Below, in pieces: positions 18,787-28,387 of a stretch of DNA of 64,000 nt; positions within the stretch are counted from its first letter, which is position 1, and each line of letters opens with the position of its first letter. The notes under the pieces were generated by a model. That model did not search any database and had not been told where the DNA came from. It saw only the letters and a program-made list of their open reading frames with translations. Source of the stretch: Nitrospirillum sp034427435 (lineage in GTDB: Bacteria; Pseudomonadota; Alphaproteobacteria; Azospirillales; Azospirillaceae); contig NZ_JAXQNP010000004.1 in assembly GCF_034427435.1 (NCBI RefSeq), forward strand, positions 310,001 to 374,000, written 5' to 3'. A program made the position numbers and the translations under genes.

Positions 18787-19685
18787 GGAAAGGCGTCGCT
18801 GGCTAGGCGCTGCGCCTCGTCCTTCAGGATATCCATGAGATCGGCTGTGGCGGGGGAGATGGCGGCGCGGCGGCGGCGCATGGCGATCAGCGGCGTGGTC
18901 CAACGTCCCTGGGCCAGGTCGCGCCCCATCAGGCCGGGATGGTCGGTCACCAGCGACTGCGGCAGCAGGGCCAACAGGTCCGTCGCCGCCAGCATGGACA
19001 GCGCGAAGGGGATGGAGACGGTGCTGATCTGCGCCTGGATGGGTTCCAGACCCGCGGCCGCGAATTCCTGATCGACCGACAGGTCCAGATCATCCGGCAA
19101 CTTGCCGAACAGCCAGTCGGCGCCGGCGAGGTCGCCGATTGACCGCGCTTTGGTCAGGATGGGGTTGCCGCGCCGCGCCACCACCAGCCACCGCTCCAGC
19201 CCTATGGCGGTGACCATGATCTGGGGATCCACGTCTTCCGTGCCGGTGGTGACCGCCAGTTCCAGGTCGCCCGACAGCAGCAGGCGGGTGAAGTCGGCCT
19301 TCACCCCGCCCTCTATCCGCATGCGCAGTTGGGGATAGCGGCGCTGCAGGCGGATGACGGCCCTGGCGCCGATCCCGGCCGAGGCCACCGGGCTCATGCC
19401 CAACGCGAAGCGGTTGGCGCTTCGGCCTAACGCCACGTCGAGGTCGCGGCGGAATACCGCGACCTCGGATAGCATGGTGCGGGCGTGCTGAAGCAGGGAG
19501 TCCCCCATCCGGGTCACCATGACGCCCTTGGGCGTGCGTTCCAGCAACACCACGCCCAACTCGTCCTCCAGCCGTGCCAAGCTTTTGGACAGGGCTTGCT
19601 GGCTGAGGCCCCGGCGGCGTGCGGCGACGGTGAAACTACCCGTATCGACCACCGCCAGGAAGTACTCCAGGTCACGCAGTTCCAT
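18783..19685 (-). CDS. LysR-family transcriptional regulator
   Basis: 300 residues, the usual length. The N-terminus is a LysR helix-turn-helix (MELRDLEYFLAVVDTGSFTV, RGLSQQALSKSLARLEDELG, LLERTPKGVMVTRMG). The rest is a periplasmic-binding-protein-like effector domain (LRMRIEGGVKADFTRLLLSG, ELAVTT). It is convergent with the MFS gene and 15 bp upstream, on the minus strand, of nothing but the CopD-like gene start region beyond 19701. Candidate targets are the MFS/FAD-oxidase pair or itself. Confidence 0.9.
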   Translation of the reverse strand: MELRDLEYFLAVVDTGSFTVAARRRGLSQQALSKSLARLEDELGVVLLERTPKGVMVTRMGDSLLQHARTMLSEVAVFRRDLDVALGRSANRFALGMSPVASAGIGARAVIRLQRRYPQLRMRIEGGVKADFTRLLLSGDLELAVTTGTEDVDPQIMVTAIGLERWLVVARRGNPILTKARSIGDLAGADWLFGKLPDDLDLSVDQEFAAAGLEPIQAQISTVSIPFALSMLAATDLLALLPQSLVTDHPGLMGRDLAQGRWTTPLIAMRRRRAAISPATADLMDILKDEAQRLASDAFP

Positions 19686-19700
19686 GACGACCGCCCCAGG

Positions 19701-20387
19701 TCAGAAGGGCTTGACCGTGCCCAGAAACGCCATGCTGATGATGCCCACCCAATATACGTAGGCCAGCTTGCGGGAGAAGGACATGATGGCGGTCAGGCGC
19801 GCTTCTATGGCCGGGTTCGGGCCGCCGGATACCAACTGGCGGAACGCCATGACCCAGTCGCGCATGACGTAGCGCAGGATCAGCCCAATGATCAGCAGGC
19901 CGGAGAACAGGGTCACCTTGGCGGCGTACCAATAGGCCGTGAGCGGCCCGCCGGTGGCCAGGCTGTACACCCCGGTGATGAACAGCGCCGGGATGACGAC
20001 GTAGCGAATGGACTCGTCGATCTTGGTCAGGCGTATGCCGATGTCCGTTCCGCGCTTGAAGAAGGCCGACAGGGCCAGCGCGACCCAAAAGGCGACGAAG
20101 ATCCACATGCCCACCAGCCACGGCCCGCCCAGCGGCTGGACGCCCAGATTGTGGCCCATGTGCAGGCCCAGCGGCAGCAGCAGGATGATGCCGGTGCGCG
20201 GGATGATGTCGATGCGATAGGCTGTTTCCATGTGGCGCCGCCGTTCGTCCAGCGACAGGCTGGAATCGACAATGGGGCGCGACGCGTTGAATACGCCCCA
20301 CTCACCGCCCAGCCAGTAGGCCATCGCGATGATGTGCAACCATTTCAGGACCAGATGCGTATCCAGGTACATGCCTAAGAATTCCAT
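19701..20387 (-). CDS. CopD-like integral membrane protein
   Basis: 228 residues from ATG 20387 (MEFLGMYLDTHLVLKWLHII); upstream in-frame sequence lacks family character. About five hydrophobic segments are visible: LVLKWLHIIAMAYWLGG, IILLLPLGLHMGH, GMWIFVAFWVALALSAFF, YVVIPALFITGVYSLATGG and LFSGLLIIGLILRYVM. Histidines in the first and second segments could bind heme or metal, as in CopD-like/DUF families of alphaproteobacteria. The function is not known. It ends 15 bp before the LysR gene start on the same strand, so the two may be co-transcribed. Confidence 0.65.
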   Translation of the reverse strand: MEFLGMYLDTHLVLKWLHIIAMAYWLGGEWGVFNASRPIVDSSLSLDERRRHMETAYRIDIIPRTGIILLLPLGLHMGHNLGVQPLGGPWLVGMWIFVAFWVALALSAFFKRGTDIGIRLTKIDESIRYVVIPALFITGVYSLATGGPLTAYWYAAKVTLFSGLLIIGLILRYVMRDWVMAFRQLVSGGPNPAIEARLTAIMSFSRKLAYVYWVGIISMAFLGTVKPF

Positions 20388-20715
20388 GACGTGCTGTGCC
20401 CCCGATTGACCTTTTTGGTGCGCGGCCCTGTCCAACGGCTTCCAGGCGCATGATTGGCGCCGCCATTTGTCCAGACATATTGGCCGCTGAGGGCGATTTC
20501 CCCCAAACGCAGGGGCGCAACCATCACAAACCTTCACCGTGTCCGGCTGGTGGACGTCGGGGCGGGCCACATATCGGTGTTGTTGAGAAGGACAATTGGA
20601 TGTGGGACGGCGGCGGTGGCCAGCCGTTACCGTTTGCCTACCCGGACAAGGGGCAGTGGCTTTCCCGACGCGCATTCCCGTCCGATAGCCACAGAAAACA
20701 ACGCGGAGGCAGGGC
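20388..20715. promoter_or_regulatory. 328-bp divergent intergenic region
   Basis: It lies between the CopD-like gene (minus) and the 118-residue protein gene (plus) and so must hold promoters in both directions. Nothing matching a known riboswitch or a strong consensus promoter was seen. GCGGAGGCAGGGC just before 20716 is a good ribosome-binding site. Confidence 0.4.
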
Positions 20716-21072
20716 ATGACCGATGTGAGGGCTTCTGGCGGCGTCAGTGCCGCGGCCCCGTTGCCGGCGGCGGGAGAGCGTATTCTTCCCCGCGTGATCA
20801 AGGGCCAGCGATCCCATTTCTTCGACGATCCGACCATGGATCAGATGATGACCTTTTTCATGGAGCTGATGACCGAGGTCATGGTCTTGCGCGATCGCCA
20901 GGACACGTTGGAGCGGGCACTGGAGGATAAGGGCGGCATCAGCCGGGCCGAGTTGCGGACTCTGATCCCGCCGCCCGAGGTTGAGGCGGAGCGCGCGGCC
21001 GACCGCGCGGCCTTTGTTGAGCGGGTGCTGCGTCTTCACGAGCCGTCGGGGGCCGAACCAGAGGTGCGGTGA
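20716..21072 (+). CDS. Hypothetical 118-residue cytosolic protein
   Basis: I do not recognise the family. The protein has a central segment FFDDPTMDQMMTFFMELMTEVMVLRDRQDTLERAL that should form an amphipathic helix or short coiled coil. A charged, Glu/Arg-rich C-terminus (VEAERAADRAAFVERVLRLHE) follows. There is no signal peptide or membrane span. A GGAGG ribosome site precedes the ATG. The gene is 59 bp upstream of a methyltransferase gene on the same strand and is probably in its operon. Confidence 0.6.
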   Translation: MTDVRASGGVSAAAPLPAAGERILPRVIKGQRSHFFDDPTMDQMMTFFMELMTEVMVLRDRQDTLERALEDKGGISRAELRTLIPPPEVEAERAADRAAFVERVLRLHEPSGAEPEVR

Positions 21073-21131
21073 GGCGACGCCTGAATGCCGCTCGACGGGC
21101 GCGGCACACAGTCTAGGACTAGCGGATCAGG

Positions 21132-22337
21132 ATGAAGGCGATGGCGACGAACACGGTTCCGGATATTGATAGCCTCTTGGTGCCGACCCACGATGAATTC
21201 GCGCGGCAACGCGCGGTGGCGGCCATCCACACCCACGCCATGCTGCGGCTGCGGTTCGACTGCCGCATCGCGTATGAACGCAACGTCAAGCCGGTGTATG
21301 AGCGTCAGCACGGACGCGCTCCGGAAACGGGGGTGGAGATCGCCGACGCTATGAAGGGCGATCCATTCTACCAATTCTACAGCTCCATCCGTTACAACGC
21401 GCAGGAGATGGGGCCGCTGGCCCGTCAGCCCGCGGTGGAGCGTGCCTTGCCCGCCATGATTGAGGTCGCCCGGTCGGCGGCGCTATCCAATGCCGCTGGC
21501 GGGTCGCTGCGCCTGAATCCCGATCTCGTCGTTCCCAGCTATATGACGGACTACGACGTGCATCTGGCGGCTGGCAGCTACCATTCCGAATTCGTGGACG
21601 ACGACGTGGCCCAGGGCGTCCTGTTGGGGCGGGGCCTGTCCCCGATCGCCGGCAAAACCCGCCTTACCAAGGCGCGCAACTTCGCTGGCGTCGGCCAGTC
21701 CATCGCTTATTGGCTGCAGGCCAGGTATCCCACGTTCGCGCCTCGTCGCATGTTGGACATGGCGACGCAGTCGGGCGCCAACCTGATCGCCTATCCCAAG
21801 GCATTTCCCGGCCTGGAGGCCCACGGCATCGACGTGGCGGCCCCCGGTTTGCGCTATGGCCACGCCAAGGCCGAATTCGAGGACGTGGCCATCCACTTCA
21901 GCCAGCAGGACGCCGCCCACACCGATTTCCCGGACGGCCATTTCGACCTGGTGGTGTCCAGCTTCTTCCTTCATGAGGTGCCGGTCCCTGTGACGCACCA
22001 GATCCTGAAAGAAGCCTTTCGCCTCTTGGCTCCCGGCGGCCTCCTGGTCTTTATGGAGTTGCCGCCGCACAAGGCCTGCGACGCTTTCATGAATTTCGCC
22101 TACGACTGGGACACGGAACACAACAACGAACCATTTTACCGCGATTACCGGTCGCAGGACCCGACTGAACTGGTGGTGGCGGCGGGCTTCCCCCGTGACA
22201 GCGCATTCGAACTGACCATTCCTGACGTCACCAGTTTCGACATGGATCGGTATCCCGCCTTCCTGAATGGCGAAATCGAGGCGCCGCCTCATGGGCGCGG
22301 CGGCTGGTTCGTCTTTGGCGCGCGCAAGTCGAGCTGA
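21132..22337 (+). CDS. SAM-dependent class I methyltransferase
   Basis: 401 residues. The C-terminal 200 residues form a class I methyltransferase fold: MLDMATQSGANLIAYPKAF stands at the place of motif I, ISVAAPGLRYG-like IDVAAPGLRYGHAKAE at motif II, then DFPDGHFDLVVSSFFLHEV and EAFRLLAPGGLLVFMELP (the FRVLKPGG motif). Motif I reads D-x-A-T-Q-S-G rather than the usual D-x-G-x-G-x-G. The N-terminal 180 residues are an alpha-helical domain without a known name. It precedes the flavin oxidoreductase by only 7 bp, so it probably acts in the same pathway; the substrate is unknown. Confidence 0.75.
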   Translation: MKAMATNTVPDIDSLLVPTHDEFARQRAVAAIHTHAMLRLRFDCRIAYERNVKPVYERQHGRAPETGVEIADAMKGDPFYQFYSSIRYNAQEMGPLARQPAVERALPAMIEVARSAALSNAAGGSLRLNPDLVVPSYMTDYDVHLAAGSYHSEFVDDDVAQGVLLGRGLSPIAGKTRLTKARNFAGVGQSIAYWLQARYPTFAPRRMLDMATQSGANLIAYPKAFPGLEAHGIDVAAPGLRYGHAKAEFEDVAIHFSQQDAAHTDFPDGHFDLVVSSFFLHEVPVPVTHQILKEAFRLLAPGGLLVFMELPPHKACDAFMNFAYDWDTEHNNEPFYRDYRSQDPTELVVAAGFPRDSAFELTIPDVTSFDMDRYPAFLNGEIEAPPHGRGGWFVFGARKSS

Positions 22338-22344
22338 ACGGCGG

Positions 22345-24357
22345 ATGAGTGCTCCACAGTATCAGGGGGGCAGGCCGTCGACACGGCCTACCCCCACCTT
22401 TTTCGCCTGTGCGTGTCGGGCACCGGACATTGCGCAACCGCATCGTCCATGCCTCGACGACCACCCGCTTCCAGGAGCGGGGGCGGGTCACGGACAAGCT
22501 GATCGCCTATCACGTCAACCGCGCGCGCGGTGGTGCCGCCTTGACGGTAACCGAGCCGCTTGCCGTGCTGTCGCGGCAGCTCAACGGCGTGCGGGTGGAG
22601 GTGCTGTCGGGGGTGAACGCCGATGGCCTGGCGCGCTGGGCCGCGGCGGTGGAGGCCGAGGGATGCGGCCTGATCGGCCAGATCCAGGATCCGGGCCGCG
22701 GGCGGCATGAAGACGGGCGCGTTGGCCGGCTGATCAGCGCTTCCGCCCTGCCTGACGATCTCTCCTGGACGGTGGCGCACGCCCTGACGACCGGCGAGGT
22801 CGAGGGCGTGATTGAGGAATTCGTCCGCTCCGCCGGCCTGCTGAAGGCTGCCGGCTTCGCCGGGGTGGAGGTTTCAGCCGGCCATGGCCACCTCTTCCAT
22901 CAGTTCCTCTCCCCCTGTCCAACCAGCGGAAGGACCGTTACGGCGGCGACCTGGCCGGACGCGCCCGCCTGTTGACGGATTTGCTGCGGGAACTGCGGCG
23001 GCACTGCGGTCCGGATTTCCTGGTCGGGGTCAAGCTGCCGGGCGAGGATGGCCTGCCTGGCGGCATCGGCATGCAAGAGTCGGCGGCGGTAACCGCCCTG
23101 GTGCACGCCACCGGTGCCGCCAGCTACATCACCTATTGCTGGGGTTCCCACGCCGACACCCTGGACTGGCACTTGCCGGACAACCACGGCCCGCGCATGC
23201 CCTATGCCGCCAAGATCGCCGCGCTGGGGCGCAGCGCGCCGGGGACGCCCATCGGCGCTCTGGGCCTGATCACCGATCCCAATGAGGGCGAACGCCTGGT
23301 GCGCGACGGTCTGGCCGACCTGGTGATGTTGGCCCGGCCGCTGGTCACCGATCCCGCGTGGCCCAACAAGGCGAGGACGGGGCGCGAGGCGCAGATCCGC
23401 TACTGCGTTTCCTGCAATACCTGCTGGCACTTGATCGCCACGCACGGCGCGCTGCAATGCGACAACAACCCCCGTGTCGGTGCCGAGGATGAGGCCGACT
23501 GGACGCCGCCTCGCCTTGCCGGGCCGTCGCGCCGCGTGGTGGTGGTGGGGGCAGGGCCGGCCGGGCTCGAGGCTGCCTGGACGGCTGCCGCGCGGGGGCA
23601 CGAGGTCACGGTGTTCGGCCAGGGCGGGGAGGTCGGCGGCAAGGCGCGGCTGCAGGCCTTCCTGCCGGGAGGGGAAGGCATCAGCAGCGTCTACGACTAC
23701 CAGCGCCTGGCGGCGGACCGGCACGGTGCCCGGTTCCGGCTGGGGGAGACCGCCAGCCTGGATGACATCTTGGCGTTGCAGCCGGACGCCGTGGTTCTGG
23801 CGACGGGCGCCAGCCCCGCCTGGCCCGGCTATTTGCCGCTGGAGTATCGGGGCGAAGGCTATTTCCCCGACATCCGCGAGGCCGTCGCCCTGCTGGCCCG
23901 GGTGAACGCGCGGCAGGCGGGGACGGCTGTGGTGTTCGACCAGGATGGCACCGCCTTTACCTATGCCGCGACGGAATTCCTGGCGGCTCGCTTCGATAAG
24001 GTGGTGTTGGCCACCCCGCGGGAGCGCATCGCCGGCGCCGAGGCGCTGGTTAACCGCCAGGGCATATACCGTCGCTTGCTGGGGCGGGGCGTCGAGATCC
24101 TGCCCTTCCACGCCCCCGACCCGTCCTCCCCCTTCGAGGAGGGGGAGATCATCTTGCGCCATGTGCTCACCGGCGGGCTCCACCGGATCGGCGACGTGGC
24201 GCTGCACACCTTCGCCACGCCCCGCGTCCCCAACATAGCCCTGCTGGAGCCACTGCAAGCCGCCGGCTTGGCCGTGCATCTCGTGGGTGACGCCTATGCG
24301 CCGCGCCTTCTTCTGAACGCCACGTCGGAAGGCCACAGCATCGGAATGCGCATCTGA
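22345..24357 (+). pseudogene. Flavin oxidoreductase (old-yellow-enzyme/dienoyl-CoA-reductase type), frameshifted
   Basis: Two-part enzyme: an FMN TIM barrel (LRNRIVHASTTTRF, HGHLFHQFLSP), a 4Fe-4S cysteine cluster (CVSCNTCWHL plus a further Cys) and an FAD/NAD(P) module (VVVVGAGPAGLEAAWTAA). Such enzymes reduce unsaturated carbonyls or demethylate amines. The frame breaks at C5 22911-22915: one extra C would restore LSPLSNQRKDRYGGDLAGRARLL. Adding one G to G6 at 22365-22370 and one T to T5 at 22399-22403 would also give a natural start, MSAPQYQGGQAVDTAYPHLF, from ATG 22345. With these three bases the length is 2016 bp, a multiple of three. Read as is, the gene splits into 22349-22975 and 22972-24357. 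Likely an intact gene misread at homopolymers. Confidence 0.8.
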
Positions 24358-24389
24358 AACCCTGTCGTCTAGAAAGAGGTCTCCATCCA

Positions 24390-24704
24390 ATGTCTTACCT
24401 GATCGCCTTGTTCAACCTGAGGGCTGACGCCGATCCCGCAGCCTATGAGACCTGGGCCAAGGCAACGGATCTGCCCACCGTGCGCGCCTTGCCATCCATC
24501 GGCGGCTTCGACCTGTTCCGGCTGAACCAGGTGCGCGGCTCCGATCAGGCGCCACCCTATCAGTACATAGAGGTTATCCGCGTCGATGACGCCGACGGCT
24601 TCCGGGGCGACGTGGCGACCGATACCATGCGCAAGGTGGCGGCGGAATTCCGTGCCTTCGCCGACAATCCCTTGTTCGTCGCCTGCGACAGGATCGAGCC
24701 CTGA
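24390..24704 (+). CDS. HapK/RedY-like protein
   Basis: 104 residues with AAAGAGG upstream. MSYLIALFNLRADADPAAYETWA, LPSIGGFDLFRL and YQYIEVIRVDD match the REDY-like HapK family, small dimeric alpha/beta-barrel proteins first noted in prodigiosin-type pigment clusters. Their biochemical role is not settled; they may bind or isomerise a small substrate. The gene sits between the flavin oxidoreductase and an SDR, 32 bp after the former and 1 bp before the latter, so it is part of one operon. Confidence 0.75.
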   Translation: MSYLIALFNLRADADPAAYETWAKATDLPTVRALPSIGGFDLFRLNQVRGSDQAPPYQYIEVIRVDDADGFRGDVATDTMRKVAAEFRAFADNPLFVACDRIEP

Positions 24705-24705
24705 C

Positions 24706-25563
24706 ATGCCCAGCTACCCGGACCTGAACGGAAAGGTGGCGTTGGTCACCGGTGCTGGACGCCTGCGCGGTTTGGGCGCGGCAATCGCGTTACGACTTGC
24801 CGAGGAGGGCTGCCGCATCGTCCTGCACGACGTCGCGGCCGACGCGACCGCTCGGCCAGACGCTCCCACGGGCGTGCCTACGGGTGTGCCCATGGGCGAC
24901 GAGATGGCGGCGGTGCGGGCCGCGGTCACCAGCCTGGGCGTGGAATGCGTTAGCGTCGCCGCCGATCTTCGTGTCGAGGATGAGGTGCGCGGCATGGTGG
25001 ACCAGGCGGTCGGGGCCTTCGGCCAGTTGGACGTCCTGGTCAATAACGCCGGCATCGGCTTCCTGGTCGGCGCGGTCACGGAGATGCCGGTCGCGGACTG
25101 GGACGCGGTGATGGGGGTGAATCTCCGGGGCGCCTTCCTGGCCATGAAGTATGCAGGAGCGGCGATGATCGAGCGCGGCCAGGGCGGTCGTATCGTCTCC
25201 ATCGCCTCGCAGGCGGCGAAGTCCGGCATAGGCCTGATGTCCGCCTACAGCGCGTCGAAGCATGGGCTGGTCGGTCTCACGCGCTCGGCCGCCATCGAAT
25301 TCGGCCGCCATGGCATCACTGTCAACGCCATCTGTCCCAACCACGTCCCCACCGACCTGGGCGACTGGCAGCGTGAGACGCTATCCCGCCGGCGCGGCGT
25401 CGACATGGAGACTTATTGGCAGCGCCTGCGCGATCGCGTCCCGCTGGGCCGCCCTGGTGCGGTGGCGGATACGGCCAACGCCTGCGCCTTCCTCTGCTCC
25501 GCCCAGGCCGCCTATATCACGGGCGAGGCCATGAACGTCAGCGGCGGGGAGGAGTATCACTAG
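24706..25563 (+). CDS. Short-chain dehydrogenase/reductase
   Basis: 285 residues from ATG 24706, one base after the HapK-like stop. Classical SDR features are visible: TGAGRLRGLGAAIALRLAEEG (nucleotide-binding glycines), LDVLVNNAGIGF, IVSIASQAAKSG with the catalytic Ser region, YSASKHGLVGLTR (Tyr and Lys), and NAICPNHVPTDLG. The C-terminus YITGEAMNVSGGEEYH is typical. It oxidises or reduces an alcohol/ketone with NAD(P)H, probably acting on the same compound as the upstream flavin enzyme. Confidence 0.88.
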   Translation: MPSYPDLNGKVALVTGAGRLRGLGAAIALRLAEEGCRIVLHDVAADATARPDAPTGVPTGVPMGDEMAAVRAAVTSLGVECVSVAADLRVEDEVRGMVDQAVGAFGQLDVLVNNAGIGFLVGAVTEMPVADWDAVMGVNLRGAFLAMKYAGAAMIERGQGGRIVSIASQAAKSGIGLMSAYSASKHGLVGLTRSAAIEFGRHGITVNAICPNHVPTDLGDWQRETLSRRRGVDMETYWQRLRDRVPLGRPGAVADTANACAFLCSAQAAYITGEAMNVSGGEEYH

Positions 25564-26100
25564 AGCCAAGCGCATCCGCGATGGCGCGATGCGGTCCAAG
25601 ACCCGCCGCGCGCGCTGGTGAAGGATTAGCCCTGGGGCGCCACCGGACCACGTCATTTCATTCGCCGAATGCTTATGATTATGGGGCGCCCCCGCTGCCG
25701 GCCATAAAAGGCAGATCTACTGAAATATCTTTTATAAACAATGGGATCGCTCTGGCGATTAGGCTTGATTTATAAAAGCCCTATAAGGATAGGGCGTTTA
25801 AATGCTCTTTTAAAATAAAAAACAGGGATGGAATTGCGTGCTCTTTAATAAATGAGAAATAATTAAAAATAGGCAAAATCACTAACATGTTCTTATAAAT
25901 ATAGTGGGGCTATGCCATAGAAATTTTATCGCCCGTTGCGGTTATCTTCCCTCGCCGTCGCATTTGCGCGGCAGTTGCTGTCTGTTCGCCTTGGTGGCGA
26001 GTGCTGTGAACCAGTGTTCGGCAAAGGGGCGTCAAATATCTAACGGTCAGGCTCGCCCCTGACTGGGCAGGCGGCAATTGACGAAGGGGGTAACTCAGCT
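25564..26100. promoter_or_regulatory. 537-bp intergenic region with an AT-rich core
   Basis: No gene is supportable here. Bases from about 25660 to 25930 are strikingly AT-rich for this genome, with several TTTATAAA-like words and two TGCTCTTTWA repeats (near 25803 and 25839). GCCCTAT-AAGG-ATAGGGC at 25778-25795 is a small hairpin that could end the SDR operon. The rest presumably holds the promoter and an untranslated leader of the barrel gene at 26101. Confidence 0.5.
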
Positions 26101-27810
26101 ATGGATTGGTGTGAAATGTTCAAAGGTGGTCCTGTCCGCCGCGCCCGGGGCGCGTCAGCGCGGACTCTGCTTCTTGCCACGGCCGTGCCTGCGTCGCTGC
26201 TGCTGATGTCGTCAGCGGCCCTGGCGGGTGAAGCCACGGACCCGTCCACGCCCGGCGGTGCCGCATCGGCAGGGGCCTCGTGCGATCCCTACACGACCTA
26301 TTCATGCCTGGACGCATATTTGGGCACCGGCTTCTTCGAGCGGCTGGGCAATTACTACGCGCTGGAATGGGGGCAGGCGGCCGCCCCCTCCGATCCCAAT
26401 GCGCCGGCCAGCCGCCGTGATGACTGGCCGGCCACGCCGCAGTCGACCCCGCCCATGCCCTTCACCGAATGGCCTTACGGTGGCGCGACCGCGCTGGGCG
26501 TCACCCGGCCGAACTCGGTTGACTCCCCCCTTATGGTCGCCTTGGGCAACACCGCGCCCGGCGAATGGCTGCAGGATCACAATTTCCAGCTCTATGGCTG
26601 GGTCAATGCCGGCTTCAACGTCAGCAGCAACACCGTCCGTCCCGGTGGCAACGCACCCATCGCCTATGCCTACACGCCGAACACCGTGCAGTTGGACCAG
26701 GTCGTCCTGTATCTCGACCGCTTCCCGGACACGGTGCAGACCGATCATATCGATTGGGGCATGCGGCTGTCGGCCATCTATGGCGAGAATTACCGCTACA
26801 CGACGTCATACGGCATCGCCAGCTATCAGCTTCTGAAGAAAAACAACGTCAACGGCTACGACTTCCCCATGCTGTATGGGGAGCTGTACATCCCGCAAGT
26901 GGCGCAGGGACTGATGCTGCGCGCGGGGCGTTATATCTCACTGCCGGATATCGAGGCCCAGCTGGCGCCGAACAATTACATGTATACGCATTCGATGACG
27001 TATACCTTCGACAATTACACGAACGAGGGCGTGCAGGCCACATTGGCCGCGACGAAGAACTTGTTCCTGCAACTAGGTGTCAGCATCGGCACCGAGGCGC
27101 CATTCTGGCATTGGGGGGAGAAGGTCAAGAATCCGGACCCCAACCCGCTCTACCCCGGCAACACCTTCCTGAAGGATCCGGGGGCCAAGCCGTCGCTGAC
27201 GGGCTGTATCCGCTATACCACCGACAGCGGCAACGACGATGTCTATGCCTGCGCCAATGGCATCAACAATGGCGTCTGGGGATACAACAACCTTCAGTGG
27301 TATGGTGTGACCTACTACCATAAATTCGATGATAAGTGGCACCTGTCCTGGGAAATCTATGACCTGCACCAGAACGGCGTGCCCAATCTGAACAATCCCA
27401 CGGCCATGGCCGCCTATGCCGCCGGCGGTACGCCCTTCTCGCCGCAATACATGCCCTATAACGCGCCGGGGCTGGCCAATTGCTCCAACCCCAACGCGCT
27501 GACCTGCCGCGCTACCGCCATCGGCACGGTGGCCTACCTGAACTATCAGATCACCCCCCGGGACAACATTTCCTTCCGGCCGGAATTCTTCGATGACCAG
27601 CAGGGGCAGCGGACGGGCACGAAGGCGAAATACTTCAACCTGGGCCTGGGTTGGCAGCATTGGTGGTCGCCCCAGGTGGAGATCCGGCCCGAGATCGACT
27701 GGGACCGGTCGCTGGGCGTGAACGCCTTCAATGGCAACGCCAATGCCGGCATCGCCCCCGACCGCAAATATACGGTCATGGGCGCCATGGACGTAATCCT
27801 GCACTTCTAG
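26101..27810 (+). CDS. Outer-membrane beta-barrel porin (OmpL/BBP2-like)
   Basis: 569 residues from ATG 26101, with AAGGGGG upstream. RTLLLATAVPASLLLMSSAALA is a signal peptide, with the cleavage probably after ALA near residue 42. The mature part has alternating, aromatic-rich strands (FQLYGWVNAGFNVSSNT, LYLDRFPDTVQTDHIDWGMRL, FFDDQQGQRTGTKAKYFNLGLG) and ends in VILHF, the C-terminal Phe expected for outer-membrane barrels. It fits the putative beta-barrel porin-2 family. Four Cys residues in the mature part could form disulfides. Cargo is unknown; an upstream AT-rich leader suggests its own regulation. Confidence 0.85.
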   Translation: MDWCEMFKGGPVRRARGASARTLLLATAVPASLLLMSSAALAGEATDPSTPGGAASAGASCDPYTTYSCLDAYLGTGFFERLGNYYALEWGQAAAPSDPNAPASRRDDWPATPQSTPPMPFTEWPYGGATALGVTRPNSVDSPLMVALGNTAPGEWLQDHNFQLYGWVNAGFNVSSNTVRPGGNAPIAYAYTPNTVQLDQVVLYLDRFPDTVQTDHIDWGMRLSAIYGENYRYTTSYGIASYQLLKKNNVNGYDFPMLYGELYIPQVAQGLMLRAGRYISLPDIEAQLAPNNYMYTHSMTYTFDNYTNEGVQATLAATKNLFLQLGVSIGTEAPFWHWGEKVKNPDPNPLYPGNTFLKDPGAKPSLTGCIRYTTDSGNDDVYACANGINNGVWGYNNLQWYGVTYYHKFDDKWHLSWEIYDLHQNGVPNLNNPTAMAAYAAGGTPFSPQYMPYNAPGLANCSNPNALTCRATAIGTVAYLNYQITPRDNISFRPEFFDDQQGQRTGTKAKYFNLGLGWQHWWSPQVEIRPEIDWDRSLGVNAFNGNANAGIAPDRKYTVMGAMDVILHF

Positions 27811-27955
27811 AAAAAGCGACGGGTGGGGCGATCGAGAGGGCGGCGCGCAAGACGCTGCCACTCATCGGCCCCCACCACATCCTCGCGGTCGTTGACCATG
27901 ACACCCGGCGCGGACGAGCCCAGTGCCGCGCGCCGACGACAAAACGGAGACTGAC

Positions 27956-28306
27956 ATGCACAAGTTGCTGCCCCTTGCCGGCTTCGCCATAGCGAGCCTA
28001 TGCGCCTGGGGAAGTTCGGTGTCGGCCGGCCAGCCAGAGGCGGCATGCGCCGCCCCCCTGGCCGCCGTCACCCGGCAGTGGGACGAGGCCGGGCTCCAGG
28101 CGCCCGCCAAGCCGGCCCAAATCTATGTCGTGGGGAAGGCGGACCACCAGGTTTCGGAAATCGATTACGCCTTTCTCAAGAACCAGCTGGCATTGGCGTC
28201 GCGCGCATGCGACGGGGGCGCCACCGGCGAAGCCTTGCGCCGGATCGCGGTGATGCGGGACCGTCTGGCCCGGTTGGGTCTGGTGCCGGTGGGCTCTGAA
28301 CGGTGA
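27956..28306 (+). CDS. Small secreted hypothetical protein
   Basis: 116 residues from ATG 27956, with ACGGAGA upstream. MHKLLPLAGFAIASLCAWGSSVSAG is a clear signal peptide cleaved near SVSA. The mature 90 residues contain two Cys (EAACAAPL and SRACDGGAT) that may pair. I do not recognise the family. It follows the barrel gene by 145 bp on the same strand and is likely periplasmic. Confidence 0.6.
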   Translation: MHKLLPLAGFAIASLCAWGSSVSAGQPEAACAAPLAAVTRQWDEAGLQAPAKPAQIYVVGKADHQVSEIDYAFLKNQLALASRACDGGATGEALRRIAVMRDRLARLGLVPVGSER

Positions 28307-28387
28307 CACGTCACCCGATGACGCGCCCCCTTGTCCAGGCGGGGACCTGGGCCAGGGGACGCGTGATCGCCCGTCAGATGGCGCCCG

